Shown here: one piece after another, positions 1 through 13,170 of the stretch
Position numbering within the stretch: the first letter of the stretch is position 1
Layout of the letters: each line of letters starts with the position of its first letter
Assembly (NCBI RefSeq): GCF_000143415.4
Contig: NW_003314302.1
Span: 472,707 to 536,706, forward strand
Direction: 5' to 3'
Source: Selaginella moellendorffii
Lineage: Eukaryota > Streptophyta > Lycopodiopsida > Selaginellales > Selaginellaceae
DNA: 64,000 nucleotides
Notes under the pieces: generated by a model
What the model saw: only the letters and a program-made list of their open reading frames with translations
What the model was told of the DNA's origin: nothing
Database searches by the model: none
Translations under genes and position numbers: made by a program

Positions 1-1899
1 ATGACATTGTTCCTTGACGATAAACCACGCTTTCAGTCTAAACGGATCCTGGTGAACGATAGATTTATTACTCTTTCTCTGGTTTCAAGGCGAGCTGTAG
101 ATCGCATTGGTGAGTTATTCATTACTTTTGTCCTTTTACTGATAAATGAGCGTCAGGCACTCGGATGTGGAGACGAGGCGCCGACCTTCAAGGGAATGTT
201 GCAAATTTTGTTGAAACCGAGCAAATGCTAGAACTAGATGGCTATCAAGCCTCCTACGTACTGGTATACGATATTTTATTGTTCACGTGTTTTTTTTTTC
301 TCACTCGGGATTTTTTTTGCAGGTCAGGGGCTCAATCCCTGTACTCTGGGAACAAATCGTGGATCTTACTTACAAACCTGTACTTAGCACTGTCTATCCA
401 TCCCAAACGGTACAGCTAAAACTTTGATAAACTTATTCGCTTTGGTGCCTCAGCCTAAGGTGGTCGAGCGACACTTTCAAGATCTTTGTGAGAAGTACGG
501 ATCTGTTTTGGCTGTTGATCTTATTAATCAGGTAACTAGTCGATCCTTCGCACGAAGCAACTCCCTGATTTCATCTTCGTCCATTGTAGCAAGGATTGGA
601 AGGAGTACTGAGCGTGGCATACAAAAATGCAATGATCAAACTGGAAAACGAGAAATTGAAGTATGTATATTTCCGCAGGATATATGTTCAGATGATTCAG
701 CTGAAACTTTCAGATATGTACCGTTTGACTTCCATCGTGTCTGCGGTCAAATCCACTTCGATAAACTGTCTACTCTTCATGATCAAATCGCAGAACAACT
801 GATGCAGCAAGGGTGAAAAAACAATTATTGCTCATACCATTTCAAATATAAGAATGTTTTTGTCCAGGTTTTATCTCGTTAATAGTGAACGTAAAGTTGT
901 GCAAGCCCAGAATGGAGTTGTGAGGACAAATTGTATCGACTGTTTGGATCGTGTGAACGTAACACAGGCAAGTTCTTAATGTTCCGATCAAGCTCAAGTA
1001 GAAAATGTGGTCTTCTATCGTTTCAGAGCTTGATAGCAAGAAGAGCGTTGGAAGCGCAGCTGCAAAAGATCGGGTTTTTCAAGCTGCAAGAAAAAATCGA
1101 GCATCATCCTTGTCTTGAGAAGCACTTCAACCATTGTAATAATCTTTCCTTTCTTTGTTTCCTCCTTGTCTAATCCCTTTCACGTGAAACAGTATGGGCC
1201 GATCACGGTGATGAAATCAGCATTCAGTACACGGGAACACCAGCTCTAAAAGGAGACTTTGTCCGGTGAATCGCCACTGTGAAAGATTGTTTTCTTTTAC
1301 TTTCTCGTGTGCTAGATCGCTAACTTTTGGACGCTGGCTTTTGTAGGCACGGAAGGCGGACAATTTCGGGCTTTATACAAGACGGAATCAGCGCTCTGAC
1401 CCGCTACTACCTCAACAATTTCAAGGACGGCGCTCGACAGGTACAAAGCCTCAATTTTTTTCCAGCTTCCTTGTTGCTTCCTTTTTTCCAGGACGCTATG
1501 GACCTTGTCGCTGGACACTATGTTGTTACGCGTGGAAAGCCGTCTCCTTTCCCCTTTGGGCTGCACGAAGCGATCACAGTTAAGGACCACTGTTTTACTT
1601 GTTCGTCTTGTTCTGAGAGTTTCGCGTCGCTTTTGCGCTTGCAGTGCATGCCGCTTGCCACAAGTTTGATACTACTGCTTTTCGTGTGCTCGGCTTTATC
1701 CCTGAGAAGAGGTAAACGTGCTTCCACTTGTTTGCCGCCGCCTCAGATAGTGTCGATCCGATCTGCAGTGGAGAAAGATCCAGGCCAGCTCTTCAACGCT
1801 GTCGTGTGGGCGACACTCACCGCTAGCATCGTGTCGGCTGTCAGATTAAATGGTCGCCAGTTTTGCTCGAGACCACGCCTGTGCAAGCTCATCTCCTAG
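1..1899 (+). CDS. SAC-domain phosphoinositide phosphatase, RHD4/SAC7-like (5' partial)
   Basis: The C-terminal half of a SAC-domain lipid phosphatase; the gene starts before the window. Readable exons are 1-109, 157-263, 323-409, 454-531, 590-660, 714-812, 868-967, 1027-1135, 1193-1265, 1347-1440 and 1492 to the stop at 1897-1899, with a probable intron at 1579-1644 and another ending at 1750. The first ten join in phase. The catalytic CX5R motif is encoded at about 907-967 (RTNCIDCLDRVNVTQ), followed by WADHGDEISIQYTGTPALKGDFVR, the hallmark of plant SAC6/7/8 proteins. Two hydrophobic stretches near the C-terminus fit the membrane anchor of that subgroup. Known members dephosphorylate PtdIns4P on ER/post-Golgi membranes; in Arabidopsis RHD4 this supports root-hair growth. 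The donor after exon 7 (968) is GC rather than GT. Family is certain, exact paralogue is not. Confidence 0.9.
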
Positions 1900-1920
1900 C
1901 ACGAGCTCTAATAAAAATGG

Positions 1921-2260
1921 TTGGAACTTTAGATAGTGCTCCAGAGGTCAAGAAATCAAAGAAGAAATCAAAGAAAAATAAAGGATAACTTTCATCCAAA
2001 GATTATCTCGTAGAAAAAAAAAATGAATGGCTGGAATTTTAGATAGCGCTCCAGAGCGCAAGAAATGAAAGAAGAAAAGAAAAAAGAGAACTTTCGCATG
2101 TTTTAAATCTTGTGGTGCCCAACTTTCGCAAAAGCTTGTGATGCCCAACTAAGAAGCATCAGGACCTCGAGGAGAAGAGCAATGCTAGATCTAAAAACCA
2201 AAAGAAACAGTTTGGAACTTTAGATAGTGCTCCAGAGCTCAAGAATAAATCACAGAAGAA
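1921..2260 (+). repeat. Three dispersed copies of a ~45-bp repeat upstream of the KCS gene
   Basis: Copies begin at about 1921, 2031 and 2211. All share the core TTTAGATAG(T/C)GCTCCAGAG followed by an AAGAA-rich tail. A smaller repeat, TTGTGRTGCCCAACT, occurs at about 2109 and 2138. No gene is seen in the 1900-2455 spacer. Confidence 0.75.
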
Positions 2261-2364
2261 AACCAAAGGACAAGTTCTCGACTTTCACTTTTGCCACGTC
2301 ACGTGCCACGCCAGCACCACTATATTTCCGCGAATATGCTCCCCTAGGGCTCTTATTCGCTCGC

Positions 2365-2445
2365 GAAGAGAGAGAGAGAGAGAGAGGGAGAGAGCGAAGA
2401 GAGAGAAAAAGGAAGAAAAGAGGGGGAGAGAAGGGGGAGGGACGA
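2365..2445 (+). repeat. Purine (GA) microsatellite in the 5' leader of the KCS gene
   Basis: An almost uninterrupted GA/GAA/GGA tract ends about 10 bp before the ATG at 2456. GAGA tracts are common in plant 5' UTRs and can bind BPC/GAGA factors, which is family knowledge only. A CACGTG-containing stretch lies at about 2298 and an AT-rich CTATATTT at about 2320 is a possible TATA region. Confidence 0.7.
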
Positions 2446-2455
2446 GCACCATACC

Positions 2456-3988
2456 ATGGCTGTGGAGCTCCAGATCCAAAGCACTAGTAGCAGCGCTCGC
2501 CGCCTCCCCGATTTCCTCCAGGGCGTCAATCTCAAGTACGTGAAGCTGGGCTACCACTACCTCATCACTCACCTCCTCACTCTCCTCCTCGTCCCGCTCC
2601 TCCTCGCCGTCCTCCTCGAGGCCACTCGCCTCGGCCCCGACCAGATCCTCCACCTCTGCCGCCACCTCCAGCTCAATCTCCTCAGCGTCCTCCTCTGCTC
2701 CGCATTGCTCGTCTTCGCCGCCACCGCCTACGCCATCTCCCGCCCCCGCCCCGTCTTCCTCCTCGACTTCTCCTGCTACCTCCCGCCCCCCCACCTCGAG
2801 GTCAAGTTCCAGCGCTTCATGGAGCACTCGCGCCTCTCGGGCCACTTCGACGATCGCAGCCTCGACTTCCAGCGCAAGATCCTCTCGCGCGCCGGGCTGG
2901 GCGAGGAGACGTACCTCCCGGCGGCGCTGCACGAGCTCCCCTCGCGCGCGTGTATGGCCACTGCCCGCCTCGAGGCCGAGGAGGTGATGTTTGGAGCCGT
3001 GGACGAGCTCCTCCAGCGCACCGGGATCCGGCCCAAGGACATCGGCGTGCTCGTCGTCAATTGCAGCCTCTTCAATCCCACGCCTTCCCTGTCAGCCATG
3101 ATCATCAATCGCTACAAGATGCGAGGGAACGTCAAGAGCTACAACCTCGGCGGGATGGGCTGTAGCGCCGGCGTCATCGCTGTGGATCTGGCCAGGGACA
3201 TCCTCCAGGTGGAGCGGAGAACGTACGCGCTGGTGGTGAGCACCGAGAACGTCACCCAGAACTGGTACTCCGGCAACCAGCGCAGCATGCTCATCCCGAA
3301 CTGCCTCTTCCGGATGGGTGGCGCCGCGCTGCTGCTCACGAATCGCCGCGCCAAGAGGCACCGAGCGAAGTACGAGCTCGTCCACACTGTAAGAACGCAC
3401 AAGGGAGCCGACGATAAGTGCTATGGATGTGTTTACCAGGAGCAAGATGGCGATGGAAAGATGGGAGTCTCGCTGTCCAAGGAGCTCATGGCCATCGCCG
3501 GGGACGCTCTCAAGACCAACATCACGACGCTGGGCCCGCTGGTACTGCCGCTGTCCGAGCAGATCATCTTCTTCGTGGTGCTCGTCCTGCGGAAGCTCAC
3601 CAAGCGTAAGAACCGGTTCAAGACTTACATACCCGACTTCAAGCTGGCGTTCGAGCACTTTTGCATCCACGCCGGCGGCCGGGCCGTGATCGACGAGCTG
3701 GAGAAGAACCTGCAGCTGACGGAGCGTCATGTGGAGGCGTCGAGGATGACGCTGCACAGATTCGGAAACACGTCGTCGTCGTCGATATGGTACGAGCTTG
3801 CGTACCTCGAGGCGAAAGGCCGGGTGAAGCGGGGCGACCGGGTGTGGCAGATTGCGTTTGGGAGTGGGTTCAAGTGTAACAGCGCCGTGTGGAGGGCGTT
3901 GCGGAGCATCAAGCCGCCGAGCCACGGGCCGTGGGAGGACTGCATTGACAAATACCCGGTACGCATTCCAGACGCTGTCGAAATTTGA
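2456..3988 (+). CDS. 3-ketoacyl-CoA synthase (very-long-chain fatty acid elongase, FAE1/KCS family)
   Basis: An intronless gene for a 510-residue protein, normal length for plant KCS enzymes. It condenses malonyl-CoA with long-chain acyl-CoA, the first step of very-long-chain fatty acid elongation for waxes, cutin-associated lipids and sphingolipids, on the ER membrane. Two hydrophobic segments at about 36-58 and 73-95 are the usual N-terminal membrane anchors. The FAE1_CUT1_RppA domain follows (about 97-385) and the ACP_syn_III C-terminal domain closes the protein. The catalytic triad is intact: Cys236 in NLGGMGCSAG, His405 in HAGGRAVID, Asn438 in FGNTSSSS. The start has a good context (ACCATGG). 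The third-position GC content is very high compared with the intron-rich neighbours. Substrate chain length cannot be read from sequence. Confidence 0.96.
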   Translation: MAVELQIQSTSSSARRLPDFLQGVNLKYVKLGYHYLITHLLTLLLVPLLLAVLLEATRLGPDQILHLCRHLQLNLLSVLLCSALLVFAATAYAISRPRPVFLLDFSCYLPPPHLEVKFQRFMEHSRLSGHFDDRSLDFQRKILSRAGLGEETYLPAALHELPSRACMATARLEAEEVMFGAVDELLQRTGIRPKDIGVLVVNCSLFNPTPSLSAMIINRYKMRGNVKSYNLGGMGCSAGVIAVDLARDILQVERRTYALVVSTENVTQNWYSGNQRSMLIPNCLFRMGGAALLLTNRRAKRHRAKYELVHTVRTHKGADDKCYGCVYQEQDGDGKMGVSLSKELMAIAGDALKTNITTLGPLVLPLSEQIIFFVVLVLRKLTKRKNRFKTYIPDFKLAFEHFCIHAGGRAVIDELEKNLQLTERHVEASRMTLHRFGNTSSSSIWYELAYLEAKGRVKRGDRVWQIAFGSGFKCNSAVWRALRSIKPPSHGPWEDCIDKYPVRIPDAVEI

Positions 3989-4471
3989 GTCCCTGGAACA
4001 ACAGACACTCACGTATAAGTATACATAAACTTTGATCTCTTCTTACTCTGCTCTTGTACCACCACCAGCTTTTTACGAGCGATTTTTGAATGAAACCAAC
4101 CATTCGTTTGATCTGTCGTTCTTGACTGCGTCCAGGCATCTCATCTCAGTACGAATCCAGCTGTGCAATTGATAGATACGTTCTATCTGCTTGCCTTGAA
4201 TTCCAATTCTCTGAAGTGATAAAAGTCAGAAATATTGTAGAGTACCTCCAAATTGCTACTTGGAGGGGTCCCAAAAGTCTGCTGCTTGTAGGCCCAGATT
4301 CTCGGGGAGACTAACACGCTTGAAACTCTGGAACAAATTTCAAAGCGAAAGAAACTGTTGGAACAGACATCGGTAGATTATTGTGTACTGGTGTTCAGAC
4401 TTTTTGCCCATCCTTACTCATCATCTTCATCCATTCGAGATGTAAGACAGGCCGGAAACGTGAAAACTTGT
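3989..4471. other. Convergent 3' spacer between KCS and NAD-malic enzyme
   Basis: Only 3' UTR-like sequence is expected here. No gene, repeat or structured element was recognised. Confidence 0.6.
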
Positions 4472-7367
<2,896 letters not shown>

Positions 7368-7602
7368 TGCCGGCGATACCCTAGAGCTCCTCTGCTGTTG
7401 GAGGAGCTATTCAAACAAAAATTCTCTCACCAAATGCCACGTGTCAGCTGCCTTAAGATGATCCATTTTTTTACTTTTTTTAACCGGTATGTTTTAGGCT
7501 GTTTTGCCACGTCACTGTCAAGTTTAGGGTTTTGATTGCCACATCATCGTCCACGTGGAGATGGGGAGCTAGGGTTTATGGTGGAGGGAAAATATTTGGG
7601 CT
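7368..7602. promoter_or_regulatory. Shared divergent promoter of NAD-malic enzyme (-) and plastid carrier (+), with two G-boxes and telo-boxes
   Basis: Only 235 bp separate the two start codons. The spacer holds two CACGTG G-boxes (7438-7443 and 7552-7557), a further ACGT core (about 7507-7514), and two telo-box motifs TAGGGTTT (7525-7532 and 7570-7577). G-boxes bind bZIP/bHLH factors (light, ABA) and telo-boxes are common in plant promoters of housekeeping and organelle-related genes; both statements are family knowledge. Co-regulation of the two genes is inference. Confidence 0.6.
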
Positions 7603-9331
7603 ATGGCACAGGACAATGGCGCCACAGTGCTCGTCAAGGCGTGGGAGCGGCGCCCACGATGGATGCTCAACAACATCTCGCTCAAGGAGAAGAAACCGGT
7701 GAGTGAGGCGCTGGATTCTCGCCACAAATCCGAAGAAGAAGAGGAATCACAGCGCCGGTCGAGGATTTTCTTTGGGGCAATGAGTTTCGCGAAGAATGTG
7801 GCAAATGTGGCCGCTGTGGAGGGGAATCCCCGGTTTGCGCAGCTTCTCACGCATCCCGTGGCGTTCATGCACTTCGTTCCCAGAGATTTGGCCCTCTTTT
7901 TCGCTGGAGCGTTGGCTGGAGCTACAGCAAAGTCAGTCACAGCTCCACTGGATCGAGTCAAGCTTCTTATGCAAGTAAGTACTTGACAGTCAGTCAAAGA
8001 GAATAGCGTTCTAATGTCTATTTCTTTGTTTTGTTGAACAGGTACAGGGTTTAAAGATAGGCGAAGAAGGTGCAAAGAAGGCCACTGGGTTCATAGAGGT
8101 AGAGCGTTTTTTTTTCCTCTTGTAATGTTCTCTCAACTTTGTGATGTTTTTGCAGGCCATTGTGAAGATCGGTCAGGACGAAGGCTTGAAAGGCTATTGG
8201 AAAGGAAATCTTCCTCAGGTGCAATAACTCTTAAATAAATTCTTTTTCATGCGAGGCTTGCATGTTTTTGTTTGTCACAGGTGATACGCGTGATACCATA
8301 CAGCGCAATGCAGCTTTTTGCATATGAAACTTACAAGGTAAGCTTTCAAAGAGCAGAGGTTTTTGCGGACAGAAAGAGCGATCTTACATTTTCTCATTGT
8401 AGAAATTGTTTAAAGGCACCGACGATGAGCTCTCTGTTCTAGGACGACTAGCTGCGGGAGGATGTGCAGGCATGACTTCCACTCTGGTTGGTGCTGCATT
8501 TTGATGGAAGGTCTCTGTGGTCTTCCTTTGATTTCTATTTTCTTATTCTTCTTCTTCCCCCTTATCGCTGTTTATACAGGTTACATATCCTTTGGACGTT
8601 TTGAGGCTGAGACTAGCAGTTGATCCAGTGGCGAAGTCCATGACCCAGGTTTTCTCTTTATTATGAAGTTTTCATATGCTGATTAAAGCTTTCTTTCAGG
8701 TCGCTCTGGAAATGCTCCGTGAAGAGGGTCTGGGATCGTTTTACAAGGGACTTGGCCCGTCGCTCATGAGTATTGCGCCTTACATAGCAGTGAATTTTTG
8801 CGTCTTCGACTTGTAAGGATCAAACTTTTCTTTTTTCTTCTATCAAATTCTACCATTTTTCTTGTAGGATGAAGAAAACATTTCCGGAGGACTTCCGTAA
8901 GAAGCCACAGTCGTCATTTCTGACGGCGATCGCGTCGGCAACTGTTGCGACTTTGTTGTGCTACCCCCTCGACACAGTTCGCAGGCAAATGCAGATGAAA
9001 GGAACGCCGTTTGGCAGCGTTCTGGAAGCGTTTCCAGGTGAATTAGTTTCCATCTCTTTGTTTCGACAAGAGTTCTATCTTCTTTTCTTTCCTAGGAATC
9101 ATTGAGCGAGATGGGGTGCTTGGTCTGTATCGCGGCTTTGTTCCCAATGCACTGAAGAACCTTCCAAACAGCAGGTAAACCAAAGCTGCGATTTTATGAT
9201 AAATGTTCTCCCTTTTCTTTGCGCGCAGCATCCGCTTGACAACATTTGATGCCGCGAAGAACTTGATCCAAGCTGGGGAAAGCGAATACCAAAAGCTTGT
9301 CCAAGAGAAATGTGACAAGAACATAGACTAA
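7603..9331 (+). CDS. Mitochondrial-carrier-family nucleotide transporter, TAAC/PAPST-like (plastid)
   Basis: Ten exons (7603-7974, 8042-8098, 8156-8218, 8281-8337, 8403-8486, 8580-8648, 8700-8812, 8868-9037, 9096-9174, 9229-9331) join in phase to 388 residues. The three carrier signatures are present: PLDRVK, PLDVLR and PLDTVR, one per ~100-residue repeat. Stretches such as FAGALAGATAKSVTAPLDR, GYWKGNLPQVIRVIPYSA, GLGPSLMSIAPYIAVNFC and NALKNLPNSSIRLTTFD closely follow the Arabidopsis thylakoid/envelope ADP,ATP or PAPS carriers (TAAC, PAPST1/2). These proteins exchange adenine nucleotides or PAPS across plastid membranes. The first ~90 residues before the first helix would be the transit peptide region; they are charged and not a typical Ser-rich transit peptide, so plastid targeting is inferred from the family. 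The upstream ATG at 7578 is out of frame. Confidence 0.9.
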
Positions 9332-11571
9332 AAGAGTCTCAGTCCATCCATTTTTGTACGAGCATTCATTCATTACAAGTGTTTATTTTAGTTCTCATAG
9401 TTGCGTGGGCATTGTTTTCAAGATTTTCCAGGATTCAGCATAAGTCATCTAATTCAAATTTGTTAGTGAAGATTTAACTTTTAACACTTTTTTGGGGGCA
9501 TATGGCTACAAGTTCGACTGCGATGGAGTTCATGGCCTCCTCAAGTACACCAAGCCTCTTTGCCCAGTTTCAGTGAACGCTGTTGTTACTCTGAGCTCTG
9601 AGCTGCTGTGCCCTCTGCCTGCTGTATTCGCGTATGTTTCAATTCGTTTTGACTGCTAAAACTTTATGAACTGGATGGACGTCTGAGGAGTAAGCTTCAT
9701 GAATAAATAAAAGCTTCGAGTTTGGTGCTTAGTTTTGTATTGCTGTTGTTGTGTTATTGAAGACTGCTCAGCAAAGCTCATTATCACATTATGGTCGATC
9801 TAAAGTGTACAATTATATATTTTCTCACTGGCTGGCTCCCCTTTCCCTTTCAATTTCACCATATGCTCGAGAAAACCTCACGTCCTTGCGAAGTGCTGCG
9901 TAACATGTTACCTGAGAGGATGCCATGTTTTAAGTCACGCACCGCGCTCCATGCTTTACGTTGACTCTCAACGTAGAACGTAATTAGCATCATTTTCGGC
10001 ATCAGAAAGCATAGGATGGCAATCATTTTCACTCGAGGATGGTTGCCTGCCTGATTGTTCTTGCTGCGCTAAGGCTAGCTCAGACAGTCCAAGATGTAAC
10101 TTAAAGTGGAAAGAGAGGTGGTAACTAAAGTATGAGTAGTAATGCTTGAGGGGAATTTGTTGAAATCAAACAATTAAAAGGAAGATAGTGGTGTAACTGT
10201 GCCTTTTAAAGGTGAAAAATGAATTTGAGGATCTGAACGGGTAAACAAGATTCTTTGATTTGCTATAAAATATACTATAAGTCCTATAAATATGAAATGG
10301 CCGTACAAGGGTTCCCCTGTTGCACATTGTCAATGATGATTGAAGGAAGCCCTGCCCTTTTAAAGAGACCCTTGATTCCAGATACCATTGCAAATAATTT
10401 TCTATACAAATATCCTTTTAAAAAACATAATGGCTTCTTTTAAAATTTATTTATTTATATTTAATCAAAGAAAATTTATACATTACATCGAAGTTTCTTA
10501 TTCCAATAAGTAAAACATTTATTTTTTCCGTGATACCAATACGAGTTTAAAAAGGCATTCAGAAACTGTGAGATTAAAAGAAAGAGTAAATCCAAATTTT
10601 CCAAAGGACAAGGAAATTACTGGAAAAATACCGACCAAGCTTTTGCTTGTACATTCATTCACAAATTGTGATGAGACGTGACGCTTCCAGGAACAATTTG
10701 ATAACTGAGAGTCAAGATGAATGTTCGCCGCTCCAGTTCAGCGAGCCCTTCGGGTCTATAGCGATTCTGCTTGGTGCAGCCATTTCGCTGGACAGCTTGA
10801 GAACTTCAGCGAGATCCATGGGCTGGATTGGGTCTGCCTGGAACTCGAACTGTTGAGCCAATCGAGCCGTCCAGAGGACGTCCGAATGGAGCGAGACGTG
10901 CTCCAGCATGATCGTTGATGCAGAGCATGGAGTCTCCACGGATGGTCACACCATACCTCCAATCTTTTTCACCCTGGAAGGATTCTACTTGATCTTCTCC
11001 CTCCATACTCGAGCCCAGAATGCAAGTGATCCATCCTCCCCTCCACCACCTTCCTCAAAGCGTCCTTGCAAGCCATTTATTTGTATTTGATCACTGTTAT
11101 TACGCAAACTAAACATTAGTAGCAAATTATTTGATTAAGAACTTTATTTATAGAAGCATAGAAATTATATATAGAGATTCTTAAATTATTTTAAGTTTTT
11201 AGATTTTAAGCTATAAAGTGATGGAGGCAAAATAATTAAAAGGTTTCCTCTTCTACAAGAGATTCAAGACAAAGCATGGGAATCACTCACTGCTGTAAGC
11301 TTAGACCTGTGCGACAATGAATGGCTTGCTTGTAAATAGCAAAAAGCTTTCCTCGTTGACTGGTCCTGAATTTGTTGACCAGGATGCGCAAGCCACATAA
11401 ATAAAGTATTCTTCAGGCCCTTTGCGCCATTTTACCCTGAAAAAATGGGTTTACCCTTGCAAAACGAAACACAGGGGGTAGAAAATATCAAAATTTTCAC
11501 CCTGGTGAAAAGGTAAAAGTGAAGTTTCAAATGAAACCTTTTTTGTTATACACGTTATTAATAATAATTCA
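9332..11571. other. Spacer with no supported gene; short coding-like fragment near 10700-11000
   Basis: Mostly AT-rich non-coding sequence. A GC-richer block at about 10690-11000 has overlapping open frames on both strands but no recognised domain, start or splice structure, so it may be a relic of an unknown gene. A 24-bp stretch at about 10362 (AAGAGACCCTTGATTCCAGA) recurs at about 12963, just upstream of the PPR gene. Confidence 0.5.
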
Positions 11572-11795
11572 AGGACGAGGTCGCGATATGTACGCCAAAT
11601 GCCACAGTTTGGGAGACGCTTATGCGGTGTTCCAGAGAATGCCATGCCACGGCTTGGTTTCCTGGAACGCTCATTCGTTGGCTGCGAAGAGAGGCTGTGA
11701 CTCGGATAAGTCTGGTTGATTTTTATATGAGGTTTGGGAGCATGGCAGAAGCAACTATCTTTCAAGAAGGCTAATAACTGTGGTGCTGTGTATGG
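11572..11795 (+). pseudogene. Decayed PPR fragment, partial copy of the PPR gene at 13171
   Basis: This stretch reads DMYAKCHSLGDAYAVFQRM, PCHGLVSWNA and then jumps directly to HSLAAKRGCDSDKSG followed by a stop. The intact PPR gene downstream has the same two blocks, but with about 180 bp between them (13510-13689). A first deletion of about 30 bp removes the sequence just before GATATGTACGCC, and a third of about 14 bp follows GATAAGT. Homology continues, heavily mutated, to about 11795. It has no start and cannot encode a working PPR protein. It lies 1.6-1.8 kb upstream of and in the same orientation as its parent, so a local tandem duplication followed by decay is the simplest reading. 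Confidence 0.85.
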
Positions 11796-13170
11796 CAAGC
11801 AATATGTGACATTCGGTTTTGTCTAAGGTGGCACTTCTGGTGGTCGTCTTATCAAAATCCCAGTGTCTGTCACACTTGCGTAACTTGAGAATCCACATCG
11901 GCGAACCGCTCTTTTAACGTTCTCCATTTGGCCATGGTGCGAGGGGGGGCGATGTGCTGAGTGGCGCTGTCCAGAGGCCATGGACTGACAAGGAAACCTC
12001 ATCTTACCAGACTAGGAGATAAACCGTAACCTAATGTCAGCGGCGAATAAAGGTCCCTGGCGTGCAGAAAGTTATACTTGATAAGACTGTAAAGTGCCTC
12101 TTTTGCTGATCATCTGCTGTCCTCGAATTCAACTTTGGAGACAAGATCGCTAGCTCTGGCCCTGACTCAAAAGCCTTTTCAACGTCGCAAAACACCCTAC
12201 GCTCGTGTAAGAACTTCCAGTTGAGCCACGTTGATTTCATATTAACCATGTCATGTTAATAACATAAGATAATTTCTCAGCAACTGTCGCGAGCAGAGAG
12301 ATCCTCCCACCAACGTACCCATAGATGTCCCTCCCACAAGTCCTCTGGAATGTCAGCTGCAAGCTCTTCATGGAAAAAGGCGTGCGCCTCCTCCTCCACC
12401 AGCTCTCCCACCACTGCAACCTCCGGCATAAGTCCTTGAACGGGCTCGGATAGCTAGAATAACATTGGGGGCTGCAGATCCTTTTCTATCAGCATGATAA
12501 TCGCAATTTTGCAGTGTTGCGAGATCACCGGGTTCCACTGTTGGAGCCTGTCAGCATGGTCAATGGGAAGCCACTTTAACGGGCTGTGGCTCGCCTGTTA
12601 ACTTGATCCAGCCGTTGGCAGCCATTGGATCGAGTCAGGTTCTCTACGAAAATTTTACTGTTGTCAGCCACATTCTGGAGAACGTATCAGGTTCTAGAGA
12701 ATGTGGCTGACAACTGCTAGGTTCTCCAGAACCCAACTGCCAGCCGTGAGGTTCTAGAGAACTCTCTCATCCTCCAATAACGTTATTACACGTGTCCATT
12801 AACGGTCTCGCCACAGCCCGTTAAGGCCGTTCCCAGGCACGGCCTCGCTCGTTCCCTCCAGAATGCACTCGCTGGGCTAACGCCCGGCTCGCCCGTTTTG
12901 GGCAGGAACGTGCTCACCCTACCCGGGAACTGCCTCATCCCCAAGCACTTTCCCATTCATAAAGAGACCCTTGATTCCAGACACCATAACCGAAACACCG
13001 CAGTTGCAAATGGAGAAGAGCTGGCCTTGAGATGCGCCTACGCATGTTGATTAGTATCGTGTGGTTAAGCCACACTTACCCTTCTAAAGCAAACCTAAGA
13101 TTATGCGAATTAAATCTCTTTAGCCATAACAATAAGAGGAAGTTTAGGGTTTTAGGGGCGTCATGAGTAA
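11796..13170. other. Spacer upstream of PPR gene 1; possible coding relic at about 12250-12440 (-)
   Basis: No intact gene is seen. On the minus strand at about 12290-12435 one frame reads EVAVVGELVEEEAHAFFHEE and then LAADIPEDLWEGHLWVRWWED before a stop; it looks coding-like but matches no family I recognise. A hairpin at 12660-12714 is listed separately. A telo-box TAGGGTTT at 13145-13152 lies just upstream of the PPR start codon. Confidence 0.45.
12660..12714. repeat. Short hairpin: 24-bp inverted arms, 7-nt loop
   Basis: Left arm 12660-12683 (starting GTTGTCAGCCACATTCT) pairs with right arm 12691-12714 (ending AGAATGTGGCTGACAAC) with two mismatches, separated by GTATCAG. The same neighbourhood contains several more GGTTCT(C/A)NAGAA motifs (about 12637-12760). 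Confidence 0.8.

Noticed and set aside
2285..2932. Long minus-strand open frame opposite the KCS gene
   Set aside because: It is the antisense of GC-rich KCS coding sequence and of the GA tract, with Glu/Ala-rich low-complexity translation and no domain.
3092..4012. 306-codon minus-strand frame opposite KCS
   Set aside because: A mirror of the strongly GC3-biased KCS codons; the sense frame carries the full catalytic triad.
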